A stretch of 42,422 nt of DNA from JAUILA01 sp964563925 (GCA_964563925.1 CAZLZD010000039.1:1-42422), one strand, 5' to 3'. Shown: positions 7,680 through 16,202, numbered from the stretch's first letter. Program-made: numbers and translations. The notes: generated by a model not told the origin, from the sequence alone.

Positions 7680-8462
7680 CTATGAAATTGATTTACGTTC
7701 CAGACAAATCAACAAATGACTGGGAAATTTCGGCGAAATGAGGGTATTAAAACTATCCAGAATAAAAGATAGCACATGGTAGCGTGACCTGATGTGGTTT
7801 TTAGCACCACAGTGCAAACAAAAATGATAAGGTACACCTTGGGTTTTTACCCAATGAGAAGGAATCCAGGATTCCGGCGGGGTAAACGTATGTTTCAGAT
7901 CTGCCAGCCATTTTTTATAACCACGAACAGGTTTCCCAAATTCTTCAAGTTTGACTATTTTCCATGAAGGAAATAATTTTTTAATTGAGCCTTTGGTGAA
8001 GGACTGAAGGTGTCCGTTCTTGTGATAGCGTTTATGGCACTTTTCACATTGTACCTGCAGCTTGTGAAGAGGTTCGTTGTTAGGTACAGTAATAAGGATG
8101 TATTTTCGGCTGAGTCGTTCGAATTCCTCCAGGGTCCGTAGGAAGAGCTTGTCAGGTAAATGCTCGATCATTTCACTGGAAAATACCAGGTCAAATGAAT
8201 GGTCTGGTCTTGGTATCTGGTCACAGCTTGCCTGAATATGAGGAGCGTTTACAAATTCGAGCTTTGACGCATTAATGTCTGCCCCAAGTACATCAAAATC
8301 CCGGGCAAGCTCATTTGTGATCAATCCATTTCCACATCCAATATCAATGATGGAACGGACATCATCCGGAATTACCGCCCGTATGCGGTCAACTTTCCGC
8401 TGGTCCCGGATGTCAGTGATTTCTGTGTAGGTGCGGTTGGCATAGACATTTGGTTCTTCCAT
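7680..8462 (-). CDS. SAM-dependent methyltransferase with zinc-ribbon-like cysteines
   Basis: A 260-residue class I methyltransferase. The SAM-binding motif I is SIIDIGCGNGLI (about residues 37-48), with an acidic end of strand 2 (LGADINASKLEF) and the post-motif FDLVFSSEMIEHLPD. After the core come two Cys pairs, CEKCHKRYHKNGH and FCLHCGAKNH, which look like a zinc-binding insert. The fold and location before a Wzx-type flippase suggest methylation of a sugar or lipid-linked glycan, but small-molecule substrates are equally possible. The gene starts 21 bp after ruvC and its stop touches the flippase GTG. Confidence 0.82.
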   Translation of the reverse strand: MEEPNVYANRTYTEITDIRDQRKVDRIRAVIPDDVRSIIDIGCGNGLITNELARDFDVLGADINASKLEFVNAPHIQASCDQIPRPDHSFDLVFSSEMIEHLPDKLFLRTLEEFERLSRKYILITVPNNEPLHKLQVQCEKCHKRYHKNGHLQSFTKGSIKKLFPSWKIVKLEEFGKPVRGYKKWLADLKHTFTPPESWIPSHWVKTQGVPYHFCLHCGAKNHIRSRYHVLSFILDSFNTLISPKFPSHLLICLERKSIS

Positions 8463-8483
8463 TCTACCAGCAAATCTACATGA

Positions 8484-9035
8484 TTATTCTTTTAACCGGT
8501 CGGGGTTTTCCTTGATAAATGAACCCCAGCTGGTCGTGCGTGCCTGCCGGCTTCCAAATTGATAATGATGGCACAATGCTACAGCCAGTGCATCGGTTGC
8601 GTCCAGCAATTTGGGCGCCTCACGGATGCCCAGCTGGTTAATCAGCATACTGGCCACCTGCTCCTTGGAAGCATTGCCGTTCCCGGTCACCGACTGTTTC
8701 ACTTTCTTGGGCGCATACTCGGTGATGGGTATGTCCCGGGCCAGGGCCGCTGCCATCGCCACCCCCTGGGCGCGGCCCAGCTTGAGCATGGATTGAATGT
8801 TCTTTCCATAGAACGGGGCCTCCAGGGCCACTTCATCCGGACTGAATTCTTCTATTACCTGACTGACACGCTCAAAAATTTTTTTGAGCTTAAGTTCGTG
8901 CCCCGTGTATTTCTTTAAATGGATCACCCCGAACTGAAGCAGCGATATCTTATTCCTGCGGATCAGAATGACCGCGTATCCCATCACATTCGTTCCGGGG
9001 TCAAGCCCCAAAATGATTCTTTCCCGTTCTGCCAA
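8484..9035 (-). CDS. ruvC: Crossover junction endodeoxyribonuclease RuvC
   Basis: A 183-residue RuvC, the RNase H-fold nuclease that resolves Holliday junctions as a dimer. The first catalytic Asp is in ILGLDPGTNVMGYA, the Glu in ALEAPFYGKN, and the C-terminal acidic pair in LLDATDALAVALCHH. Length is normal. The start appears to be TTG at 9035 (TTG GCA GAA); no ATG fits the family N-terminus. It is divergent from the LPG-synthase-like gene with 22 bp between start codons, and heads a minus-strand operon with a methyltransferase and flippase, an unusual link between repair and glycan genes. Confidence 0.93.
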   Translation of the reverse strand: MAERERIILGLDPGTNVMGYAVILIRRNKISLLQFGVIHLKKYTGHELKLKKIFERVSQVIEEFSPDEVALEAPFYGKNIQSMLKLGRAQGVAMAAALARDIPITEYAPKKVKQSVTGNGNASKEQVASMLINQLGIREAPKLLDATDALAVALCHHYQFGSRQARTTSWGSFIKENPDRLKE

Positions 9036-9057
9036 TTTTTTTCCTACTTTGCCTGAG

Positions 9058-9987
9058 ATGCAATATAGGTATAGTCTCCCGGTTAAAAAAGAAGCCCTTC
9101 GCTACCTCGATGCGCTGGTGCGCCTGGTGGTTTTCTGCGCGGTCCTGATCTACCTGTACCATCACCTGCAGGACCAGGACCTCACCCTGTCTTCAATGGT
9201 GGAGATGGTTTACCCGGGGACGGTAGTTACCTGGCTTGCCGTTCTGCTGGTTCCGTTTAACCTTGGCCTTGAGGCCTGGCGCTGGCAATATATTCTTTCG
9301 CTGAAATCCCCGGTACGTTTTTCACGTGCAGCCGAGGGGGTCCTCGCCGGTATGGCCTTTGCCCTGGTTACTCCGCATGCCGTAGGAGACTACCTGGGAA
9401 GGCTTATGGCAACTCCTGTACCTGATAAGCAACGCTATGTGGGTTCAATTATGATCTCACGTGTGGCACTGCTTATGTGGACCATGCTGTTCGGCGCCAT
9501 CGGGGTTTACTACCTTTACGGCGTGCTTCCTGCCATTGCCTGCGCAGCCTCAGGCCCGCTGTCACTTGTCCTTATCTATTTTGTATTCCGTAACTGGAAT
9601 TTTCCCGGCAGACGATTTGTGGCGTCCTTTCTGGAAGGATTACAGGAACTGAAAGGACGGCAATTGGTTGCGGTGTGTTTTCTCGGGTTGCTTCGCTACC
9701 TGGTCTTCACCTTCCAGTTTTTTTTGTTGCTTCAGGGAATCACCCCCCTGGACCCATTTCTGATACTGGCCGGGGTCACCTGGATTTTTCTGGCTAAATC
9801 GGTCATTCCCAGTGTAAACTTCCTGGGTGACCTGGGGGTTCGTGAGTTCTCCGCAGTTTTGTTCTTCGCCGTATTCACCCGGGATACCTGGGCGGTGGTG
9901 GCAGCCAGTCTTCTTCTGTGGTGCATTAATATTGCCCTTCCGGCGCTGGCGGGAAGTGTGATTCTGCTTAAAGAACGGTTAAAATGA
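9058..9987 (+). CDS. LPG-synthase TM-like flippase domain protein (UPF0104 type)
   Basis: A 309-residue integral membrane protein with about eight hydrophobic helices, resembling the transmembrane domain of lysylphosphatidylglycerol synthase (UPF0104/AglD-like). It lacks the aminoacyl-transferase domain of MprF, so a lipid flippase or scaffold role with a glycosyltransferase is more likely than aminoacylation. Conserved-looking parts are EAWRWQYILSL, TPHAVGDYLGR and the C-terminal VNFLGDLGVREF. The frame runs upstream to 8968 but that part lies antisense inside ruvC; ATG 9058 is preferred. The next gene starts inside its stop codon (ATGA overlap), so it is the first gene of a coupled glycan operon. 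Confidence 0.82.
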   Translation: MQYRYSLPVKKEALRYLDALVRLVVFCAVLIYLYHHLQDQDLTLSSMVEMVYPGTVVTWLAVLLVPFNLGLEAWRWQYILSLKSPVRFSRAAEGVLAGMAFALVTPHAVGDYLGRLMATPVPDKQRYVGSIMISRVALLMWTMLFGAIGVYYLYGVLPAIACAASGPLSLVLIYFVFRNWNFPGRRFVASFLEGLQELKGRQLVAVCFLGLLRYLVFTFQFFLLLQGITPLDPFLILAGVTWIFLAKSVIPSVNFLGDLGVREFSAVLFFAVFTRDTWAVVAASLLLWCINIALPALAGSVILLKERLK

Positions 9988-11090
9988 TCACAATTACCGT
10001 TATTTCCGTCCTCCTACTCGCCCTTCTCCCGGCCTGGGCACTGTCGGGATTCCGCCGATGGAAAGCGCCGTCAGCGGTGAGTGAAGAGAAGGTTACGGTG
10101 CTGATCCCCTTCCGTAATGAAGCTGACCGGATTCCTCCTTTGCTGAAGTCCCTGGAGAATATGGCGTACGACAATCTCGAAATCCTGCTGATCAATGATC
10201 ACTCTGAGGATGCGGGCGTACAAATCGCAGAAGGTTGGGCTGAAACCCGACAACATGTCCGGCTGATCCATAATGCAAGTGACCAGCATGGGAAGAAATA
10301 TGCCCTGGAGAATGGGGTGCGGGCTGCCAGTGGTACGATAATCCTAACGACGGATGCCGACTGCATACTGGGCAAGGAATGGGTGCGTGTGCTGGCCGGT
10401 TATTTTACAGATCCATCTGTGCATTTGGTAGCCGGACTCGTGGCACCCGTGGAACAGCAGGGACTTTTTTTCCGGCTGATCTCCCTTGAGATGGCCGCAC
10501 TCACCGGCATATCGGCCGGCAGCCTGGGACATAAGGTGCCCACTATGTGCAATGGTGCCAGCCTCGCCTTCCGGCGCAGTTCGTTTGAACAGGTGGGAGG
10601 TCACAAAGATAACCTGTCTGTCCCCTCAGGCGATGACGAATTTCTGCTGCATAAGATGTTTGCGGCTTTTCCGGACGGATTGCGGTATTGCACTGATCCC
10701 AGGGGGCTGGCACGTACCGATGCCACCTCAGATCCTGCCGCATGGGTGCAGCAACGAATTCGCTGGTCATCAAAATGGCGTGCGCGGCAATCCGGGACCT
10801 GGCTTGGGCCATTGCTCGCCTTCTGTTACCTCATAATGCTCGGCGGCTGGACATACGCATTAATCACAGGGAACGGACTGATTGAGCTGGCAGGGATCAC
10901 CCTGCTAAAATGGATTGCCGATTATGCATTGGTACAAAAAGTAATGCGTAGTTGGTCGCGCCGTCCAAATCTCATTTTTTTCCTGATCTGCGAATTGCTT
11001 TATCCCCTGTATGTGGTGATTTTTGCGGTACTCTCTTTTAAGCGGCAATATGAATGGAAAGGTCGCCGTTATAAGGAGGCACTTACGTAA
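9984..11090 (+). CDS. GT2 glycosyltransferase with QxxRW motif, membrane-bound
   Basis: A 368-residue GT-A glycosyltransferase with an N-terminal membrane helix (about 1-22), a cytoplasmic catalytic domain and C-terminal membrane helices (about 271-345). Visible are VTVLIPFRNEADR (37-49), LLINDHSED (68-76), the metal-binding DAD (124-126), GDDEF (216-220) and QQRIRW (256-261). The QxxRW motif is typical of processive synthases such as PNAG, cellulose or hyaluronan synthases, as well as some glycolipid-forming enzymes. It overlaps the preceding gene by 4 bp and is followed after 21 bp by the phosphatase. Product unknown; glycolipid glycosylation or a short polymer are both possible. Confidence 0.87.
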   Translation: MITITVISVLLLALLPAWALSGFRRWKAPSAVSEEKVTVLIPFRNEADRIPPLLKSLENMAYDNLEILLINDHSEDAGVQIAEGWAETRQHVRLIHNASDQHGKKYALENGVRAASGTIILTTDADCILGKEWVRVLAGYFTDPSVHLVAGLVAPVEQQGLFFRLISLEMAALTGISAGSLGHKVPTMCNGASLAFRRSSFEQVGGHKDNLSVPSGDDEFLLHKMFAAFPDGLRYCTDPRGLARTDATSDPAAWVQQRIRWSSKWRARQSGTWLGPLLAFCYLIMLGGWTYALITGNGLIELAGITLLKWIADYALVQKVMRSWSRRPNLIFFLICELLYPLYVVIFAVLSFKRQYEWKGRRYKEALT

Positions 11091-11111
11091 TCTTCGTATA
11101 TTTCGGTCTGA

Positions 11112-12338
11112 ATGGAACCCTATTCCCTGGAAAATAAATATAATCTTAAAGAACTGCAGGTAAATGCATTGCTTGAGATTACACAGGCTATTAATAATAA
11201 CCTGGCTGAGGATTCTTTGTACAAGATCTATGACTTTACTCTTCGTGCGAATCTGAAGATCAATAAGCTTGCATTATTCGTGATGGATGAGCAATGGAGC
11301 TGCAAGGTTTCTTTCGGGACAAAGAAAGAATGCCGGCATATGGTGCCGCCAACTGATCTGACCGGGCTCAGGAAAGTGACTACCATTAAGGACCTCGACC
11401 CTCGTGACGATGTTTTCGGAGAATTCGACTATGCGCTACCGGTGATTCACAAGGACGTGTTGCTGGCTATTGTTTTTGTGGGTGGTATCCGGGAAGATGA
11501 AGAATCTTCCATGAACAGCCATCTGCGTTTTATCCAGGCGCTGAGTAATATCATTATTGTGGCCATTGAAAATAAAAAGCTGGCCCGCCGTCAGCTGGAA
11601 CAGGAATCATTGCGTAAGGAACTCGAGATCGCCAGCGATGTGCAGCATTTCCTGTTTCCCGAATCCCTTCCCTATGGTCCGAGGCTCAAAATAGAGGCCA
11701 GTTACCTGCCTCATGACAGGATCGGAGGGGATTATTATGATTATATACCCTTAAATAAAAACCAATTCCTCCTGTGTATTGCCGATGTATCGGGAAAAGG
11801 AATTCCGGCTGCATTGCTCATGTCCAATTTTCAGGCTTCCCTGCGTACGCTTGTACGTCAAACCCCTAATCTCAGGGAGATTGTGGAAGAGCTGAATTTT
11901 CAGGTGCTGGAGAATGCAAAGGGAGAAAAATTCATCACCTTCTTCGCGGGAATCTATGACCATTCCCTGAAAACACTGGCCTATATTAATTCAGGCCACA
12001 ACCCGCCCGTTCTTATCCGAAAGGACTCAGAAGCCGAATGGCTGCGGGACGGGTCTACCGTTCTGGGTGCCATGCACCCGCTTCCATTCCTGAATGAAGG
12101 GTTCCTGACAGGGTTGGATGATTTCATGTTGTTCTGTTACACCGACGGACTCACCGAAACCTCCAATGAAAAAGGCGAGGATTTCGGGGAAGAAAGGCTG
12201 CTTGATTTTTTCCGGAATGAAAAGTCGTGGGACCTCAAGAAAATCCATCGCGAAATTATCTCGTCCCTGGATAGGTTTAAGGCCCAAAAAAATTACCATG
12301 ACGACATTACCCTGTTGTCATGTAAAATCGAACCGTAA
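11112..12338 (+). CDS. SpoIIE/RsbU-type PP2C phosphatase with GAF-like sensor
   Basis: A 408-residue Ser/Thr phosphatase. Residues about 15-155 look like a degenerate GAF sensor, followed by a coiled linker (155-185) and a PP2C/SpoIIE domain (about 185-405). Metal-binding acidic residues are visible: GGDYYDY (D207), IADVSGKG (D225), YTDGLTE (D345) and HDDIT (D397/398). Relatives dephosphorylate anti-sigma-factor antagonists and so switch transcription, but no kinase or antagonist gene is in the window. Here the gene is inside a glycan operon and its stop overlaps the deacetylase start by one base, suggesting regulation of, or co-expression with, these glycosyltransferases. Confidence 0.88.
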   Translation: MEPYSLENKYNLKELQVNALLEITQAINNNLAEDSLYKIYDFTLRANLKINKLALFVMDEQWSCKVSFGTKKECRHMVPPTDLTGLRKVTTIKDLDPRDDVFGEFDYALPVIHKDVLLAIVFVGGIREDEESSMNSHLRFIQALSNIIIVAIENKKLARRQLEQESLRKELEIASDVQHFLFPESLPYGPRLKIEASYLPHDRIGGDYYDYIPLNKNQFLLCIADVSGKGIPAALLMSNFQASLRTLVRQTPNLREIVEELNFQVLENAKGEKFITFFAGIYDHSLKTLAYINSGHNPPVLIRKDSEAEWLRDGSTVLGAMHPLPFLNEGFLTGLDDFMLFCYTDGLTETSNEKGEDFGEERLLDFFRNEKSWDLKKIHREIISSLDRFKAQKNYHDDITLLSCKIEP

Positions 12339-12958
12339 TGTACTGGCATAAAACCCCTAAGTGGCTGCAATGGATCTATTCGGGGCTGGAGTGGCACGGT
12401 CCGCGCGACCGAAAAGTTCTTTACCTCACCTTTGATGACGGACCCATACCTGATGAAACACCCTTCATACTGGATACCCTGGCGTCGTATGGTGTGAAAG
12501 CCACTTTTTTCTGTGTGGGAGATAATATCAGGAAGCACCCTGCACTTTTCAGGGAGGTGGTGGCCGCAGGTCATTCTACCGGTAATCATACCATGCATCA
12601 TGTGAAAGGATGGGGCATGGAGACAACCAAATACCTGGAAGACGTGAGGGAGTGTGACGAATGGCTGAAAAAGGAGGGAGGTACACCGGGATTATTCCGG
12701 CCTCCTTACGGCAAGGCAACCAGGGGCCAGTTAAGGACCCTGAAATCACACCGGGTGATCATGTGGGATGTCCTTTCCGGGGATTTCGACACCTCACTTT
12801 CACCGGGCCGCTGCCTGGATAAAACACTTCGAGCCACAAGAAATGGTTCCATTGTCCTCTTTCATGAGAATGTAAAAGCCCATGACAGGGTACGGTATGC
12901 ATTGCCGGCTTATATTGAAACCATGCAGGAACAGGGATTCGAATTTGACGCATTATGA
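12338..12958 (+). CDS. NodB-type polysaccharide deacetylase, probably cytoplasmic
   Basis: A 206-residue carbohydrate esterase 4 (NodB homology) protein. Motifs: TFDDGP (31-36; D33 and D34), the metal-binding GNHTMHH (H84 and H88), RPPYG (121-125), WDVLSGDFD (143-151) and LFHEN with the catalytic-type H176. All key residues appear intact. There is no signal peptide or membrane helix, so unlike extracytoplasmic PgaB-type enzymes it probably acts in the cytoplasm on a lipid-linked or nucleotide-linked N-acetyl sugar. It overlaps the phosphatase gene by one base and the following GT2 by four, implying coupled translation. Confidence 0.88.
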   Translation: MYWHKTPKWLQWIYSGLEWHGPRDRKVLYLTFDDGPIPDETPFILDTLASYGVKATFFCVGDNIRKHPALFREVVAAGHSTGNHTMHHVKGWGMETTKYLEDVRECDEWLKKEGGTPGLFRPPYGKATRGQLRTLKSHRVIMWDVLSGDFDTSLSPGRCLDKTLRATRNGSIVLFHENVKAHDRVRYALPAYIETMQEQGFEFDAL

Positions 12959-14034
12959 TCCAGTGGATTCTCCTGTCCCTTGCCCTGATTGTTTTTCTTC
13001 AGGATCTCCTTGTGCTGTTTTTTTTCCAGGCAACCTCACCCGGGAGGCCTGTTGAAAATCCTCCGGTGATTTCAGTGCTTGTAGCCGCACGAAATGAAGA
13101 AGACAACATCGCGGATTGTCTGCATGCACTCCTTAACCAGGATTATCCCTCATCCCGCATGGAAATCCTGGTAGGCGATGATGCCTCACACGACCAGACC
13201 GCTTCGATTGTTGGAGAATTCGCAGAAAAAAATCCCATAATCCGTGCCATCGCCGTGCCCCGGGATAATCTTCATCTCAGCGGGAAGGCACGGGTAATCG
13301 ATTACCTGGCCCGTCAGGCATCCGGGGAGTATTTCCTGATCACAGATGCGGATGTAATACCCGGACAGGAATGGGCCACCTCGCTCACCTCAGCCATGCA
13401 ATCAGGAGACTATGATTTGGTGAACGGGATTACCGGGGTGCGGGACTCCCGGTTTCAGGATATGGAATGGATTCATGCCCAGGGAATGCTGACTGCCCTC
13501 GCCTCCGTCTGGAAACCTGTGACGGCCATCGGAAATAATACCGGAATCAGCCGTCGGGCTTATTGGTCTACCGGCGGATATCAACAGATTCCGTTTTCAC
13601 TGACCGAAGACCTTGCCTTGTTCAGGGCGGCTTCTGCCAAAGGGTTTCGTCTTAAACAATTATTTGAGACCGAGGCCTTATCCATGACCAGGGCAGAACC
13701 AACGGCCAGTGCCTATCTGCAGCAGCGCCGCCGCTGGCTGTCTGGTGTGCTTACCTTACCCATTCTGGTACAGCTCACACTCGCCTTGCAGTCTGTATTT
13801 TTGCTTTACTGCCTTGCGCTGCTGGCTGTAAACCCGGTTGCGGCTGTCATGTGCTTTGCCATTCGGGTGCTCGTTCGCATGCCGTTGTGGGCCCGGTTGT
13901 ACCGGTCGGCAGGCCGGGAAATCAGCTTATGGCACAGCCTGTGGTTTGAAATTGTGTCAGGAGTCGTCAATCTGGCATTGATTCTTTACGCACTTTGGCC
14001 GGGCAGAATTATCTGGAAAGGGAGAAAATACTGA
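12955..14034 (+). CDS. Second GT2 glycosyltransferase with QxxRW motif
   Basis: A 359-residue membrane GT2. It has an N-terminal helix (about 3-25), VISVLVAARNEEDNI (38-52), LVGDDASHDQT (72-82), DAD (131-133), TEDL (217-220), QQRRRW (256-261) and C-terminal membrane segments. Its plan closely matches the other GT2 in this operon, with the QxxRW motif at the same residue number, but the sequences differ clearly, so it is an older paralogue or an independent relative. It is the last gene of the operon; the next gene starts 75 bp later. It probably adds sugars to a lipid acceptor or synthesises a polymer with the adjoining deacetylase. Confidence 0.87.
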   Translation: MIQWILLSLALIVFLQDLLVLFFFQATSPGRPVENPPVISVLVAARNEEDNIADCLHALLNQDYPSSRMEILVGDDASHDQTASIVGEFAEKNPIIRAIAVPRDNLHLSGKARVIDYLARQASGEYFLITDADVIPGQEWATSLTSAMQSGDYDLVNGITGVRDSRFQDMEWIHAQGMLTALASVWKPVTAIGNNTGISRRAYWSTGGYQQIPFSLTEDLALFRAASAKGFRLKQLFETEALSMTRAEPTASAYLQQRRRWLSGVLTLPILVQLTLALQSVFLLYCLALLAVNPVAAVMCFAIRVLVRMPLWARLYRSAGREISLWHSLWFEIVSGVVNLALILYALWPGRIIWKGRKY

Positions 14035-14108
14035 TCCGATTTCCTTCCGGCCATCAAAATTCTCCGCTATAATTTCTGTAATTTCGCACTTGTTTGAATC
14101 TATCTTCC

Positions 14109-14885
14109 ATGTTTGCCGACAGCCACGCACATATTTATCTCGAACAATTTAAAAAGGACCGCGATGAGGCGATCAGCCGCGCGGTGGATGAGCAGGTAAA
14201 CCGCATTTACATGCCGAATGTGGATTCGGAAACCATTGATGACATGCTCGAGGCTGCCCATCATCACCCCGGATTATGTATACCGATGATGGGATTGCAT
14301 CCCTGTTCGGTGAACCGACATTTTGAAAAGGAACTGTATGTAGTGGAAGAATGGCTTGAAAAAGGCGGATTCGCTGCCGTCGGTGAGATTGGTACGGACC
14401 TGTACTGGGACAGGACTTACTGGCCGCAGCAGCAGGAAGCGTTAAAGATACAGCTGCAGTGGGGACTTGATCATGATCTTCCGGTTGTCCTGCATTCCCG
14501 GGATTCGATTGATGAGACCATTGAATTGGTGAGTCCGTTTGCGGAAAAAGGACTGAGGGGGGTATTTCATTGCTTTACAGGAACGGCCGTCCAGGCGGAG
14601 AAAATAACCGGAATGGGATTCATGCTCGGGATAGGCGGGGTGGCAACCTTTAAGAACGGAGGACTTGACCAGGTGCTGGATACCGTGGACACGGAGTGGT
14701 TGCTGCTTGAAACAGACAGTCCGTATCTTGCACCAGTCCCTCACCGCGGAAAGCGAAATGAGCCGGCTTATATTCCGTTGGTCGCAGCCCGGGTGGCGGA
14801 GATCTCCGGTAAGGAAATTGAAATGATTGCTGACATAACAACCAAAAATGCGATTTCCCTCTTCCATGACGTACGAAAAGGTTAA
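14109..14885 (+). CDS. TatD-family metal-dependent DNase
   Basis: A 258-residue TIM-barrel metal hydrolase. Family metal ligands are visible: DSHAH (H6, H8), VGEIGTD (E93), VVLHSRD (H129), GVFHCFTG (H154) and LLETDSPYL (D203). TatD proteins are cytoplasmic nucleases linked to DNA repair and degradation; some relatives act on D-aminoacyl-tRNA. The frame extends to TTG 14094, but ATG 14109 gives the usual MFADSHAH start. Its end overlaps the asparaginase gene by about 20 bp, so they form an operon. Confidence 0.9.
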   Translation: MFADSHAHIYLEQFKKDRDEAISRAVDEQVNRIYMPNVDSETIDDMLEAAHHHPGLCIPMMGLHPCSVNRHFEKELYVVEEWLEKGGFAAVGEIGTDLYWDRTYWPQQQEALKIQLQWGLDHDLPVVLHSRDSIDETIELVSPFAEKGLRGVFHCFTGTAVQAEKITGMGFMLGIGGVATFKNGGLDQVLDTVDTEWLLLETDSPYLAPVPHRGKRNEPAYIPLVAARVAEISGKEIEMIADITTKNAISLFHDVRKG

Positions 14886-15936
14886 TGTCATTACCTCCTC
14901 CCTGAAGGAACCCGAAACGAGTGTCCTTATTATCTACACCGGTGGCACGCTGGGTATGATCCATGACCGGGACGGGGTATTGATTCCCTTTGATTTTTCC
15001 AGCATCCTGGAGCACCTGCCTTCCCTGCGTCAGCTGGAACTCAATCTGACGGTTGTGTCTTTTTTGCCCCCGATCGATTCTTCTAATATGAAGCCCCTTC
15101 ACTGGAAACGTATAGCCCAGGTGATCAGGGACAATTATGAAGAGTTTGACGGGTTTGTCGTGCTGCATGGAACCGATACCATGGCATATTCAGCCTCCGC
15201 GCTGAGTTTTATGCTGGAGAATCTGACCAAGCCGGTAATCTTTACAGGTGCCCAGCTGCCGATCTCCGCGGTTCGTTCCGATGCACGTGAGAACCTGATT
15301 ACCTCATTGCAAATTGCTTCCATGAAGCAGTATGACCGTCCGGTCGTTCCCGAAGTGGCCATATTATTCAATAATATACTGCTGAGGGGCAACAGGGCAA
15401 GGAAGGTGGAGAGTATTTACTTTGATGCCTTTGAGTCGGACAATTATCCCGTTCTGGCAGAGGCCGGGGTGATGATTAACTATAATACGCCGATGATCCT
15501 TTCCCCGGAGTATGACAAGGGGCTGATTGTGCATGACCAGTTTGAAGAACGGATCGCGTTGCTCAAACTGTATCCGGGGATTTCGCCGCAGGTGGTCCGG
15601 TCGGTGCTCACACTGAAAGACATCCGGGGAGTGATACTGGAGACTTTCGGTGCAGGCAATGCAATTACGGACGACTGGTTTATTAATGAATTAAAGGAGG
15701 CTATCGGCAGAGGGATCACCCTGATGAACATCTCGCAGTGTACAGGCGGGCGGGTAATGCAGGGACACTATGCCACCAGCGAGTTAATGGATCGTATCGG
15801 GGTGCTGGGCGGGGCTGATCTGACCACCGAGTCGGCCCTGGCAAAGCTCATGATTGTGCTGGGAGAGGAGTCAGATACCGCTCATATAAAAAAACGCCTG
15901 CAGAGCCCGGTATGCGGAGAAATGAGTCTAATTTGA
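14866..15936 (+). CDS. Type I (cytoplasmic) L-asparaginase
   Basis: A 356-residue asparaginase converting asparagine to aspartate and ammonia. The catalytic Thr motif is in IIYTGGTLGM (T25) and the second in LHGTDTMAYSASALSFM (T103, D104); GAQLPISAVRSDAREN follows. There is no signal peptide, fitting the type I cytoplasmic form. Two starts are possible: ATG 14848 (adds six residues) or ATG 14866, chosen because the shorter form has less overlap with tatD. The gene follows tatD directly and is followed by a weak hairpin and a tRNA gene. Confidence 0.9.
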   Translation: MTYEKVNVITSSLKEPETSVLIIYTGGTLGMIHDRDGVLIPFDFSSILEHLPSLRQLELNLTVVSFLPPIDSSNMKPLHWKRIAQVIRDNYEEFDGFVVLHGTDTMAYSASALSFMLENLTKPVIFTGAQLPISAVRSDARENLITSLQIASMKQYDRPVVPEVAILFNNILLRGNRARKVESIYFDAFESDNYPVLAEAGVMINYNTPMILSPEYDKGLIVHDQFEERIALLKLYPGISPQVVRSVLTLKDIRGVILETFGAGNAITDDWFINELKEAIGRGITLMNISQCTGGRVMQGHYATSELMDRIGVLGGADLTTESALAKLMIVLGEESDTAHIKKRLQSPVCGEMSLI

Positions 15937-15955
15937 CGCTGGATATACGATAATT

Positions 15956-15976
15956 GTCTTGCATAAAGACATTTTT
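15956..15976 (+). terminator. Weak hairpin after asparaginase gene
   Basis: GTCTT pairs with AAGAC around a 5-nt loop and is followed by ATTTTT. The stem is short, so termination is only possible. It separates the asparaginase gene from the tRNA. Confidence 0.3.
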
Positions 15977-16019
15977 ATTGATTTATTTGTGCTTGCTGTG
16001 AAGAGGATTTCTCTGAAAC

Positions 16020-16107
16020 GGAGAGGTGACCGAGTGGTCGAAGGTGCTCGCCTGGAAAGTGAGTGTGCCCCAAAAGGGTACCGGGGGTTCGAATCCCTTC
16101 CTCTCCG
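16020..16107 (+). tRNA. tRNA-Ser (anticodon GGA)
   Basis: An 88-nt cloverleaf with a long variable arm as in serine tRNAs. The acceptor GGAGAGG (16020-16026) pairs with CCTCTCC (16100-16106) and G16107 is the discriminator. The anticodon loop CTGGAAA between CTCGC and GTGAG gives GGA, reading UCC and UCU. The T-loop is TTCGAAT. No CCA is encoded. Confidence 0.95.
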
Positions 16108-16202
16108 CTTTTATTGGAAAATTTTATTTAACTTTAATTTATATTCACACTTCTAAACTAATTTGATCAATCTCAACCTTGAGAAGACTTAAAACTTAAA
16201 TT

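Noticed and set aside
8968..9057. N-terminal extension of the LPG-synthase-like gene
   Set aside because: Lies antisense within ruvC; the following ATG fits the membrane protein start.
14442..15168. Two overlapping minus-strand frames opposite tatD and asparaginase
   Set aside because: Composition follows the genes on the plus strand; no recognisable motifs.
15959..16156. 65-residue reading frame
   Set aside because: It lies across the tRNA-Ser gene, whose cloverleaf is clear; no protein features.
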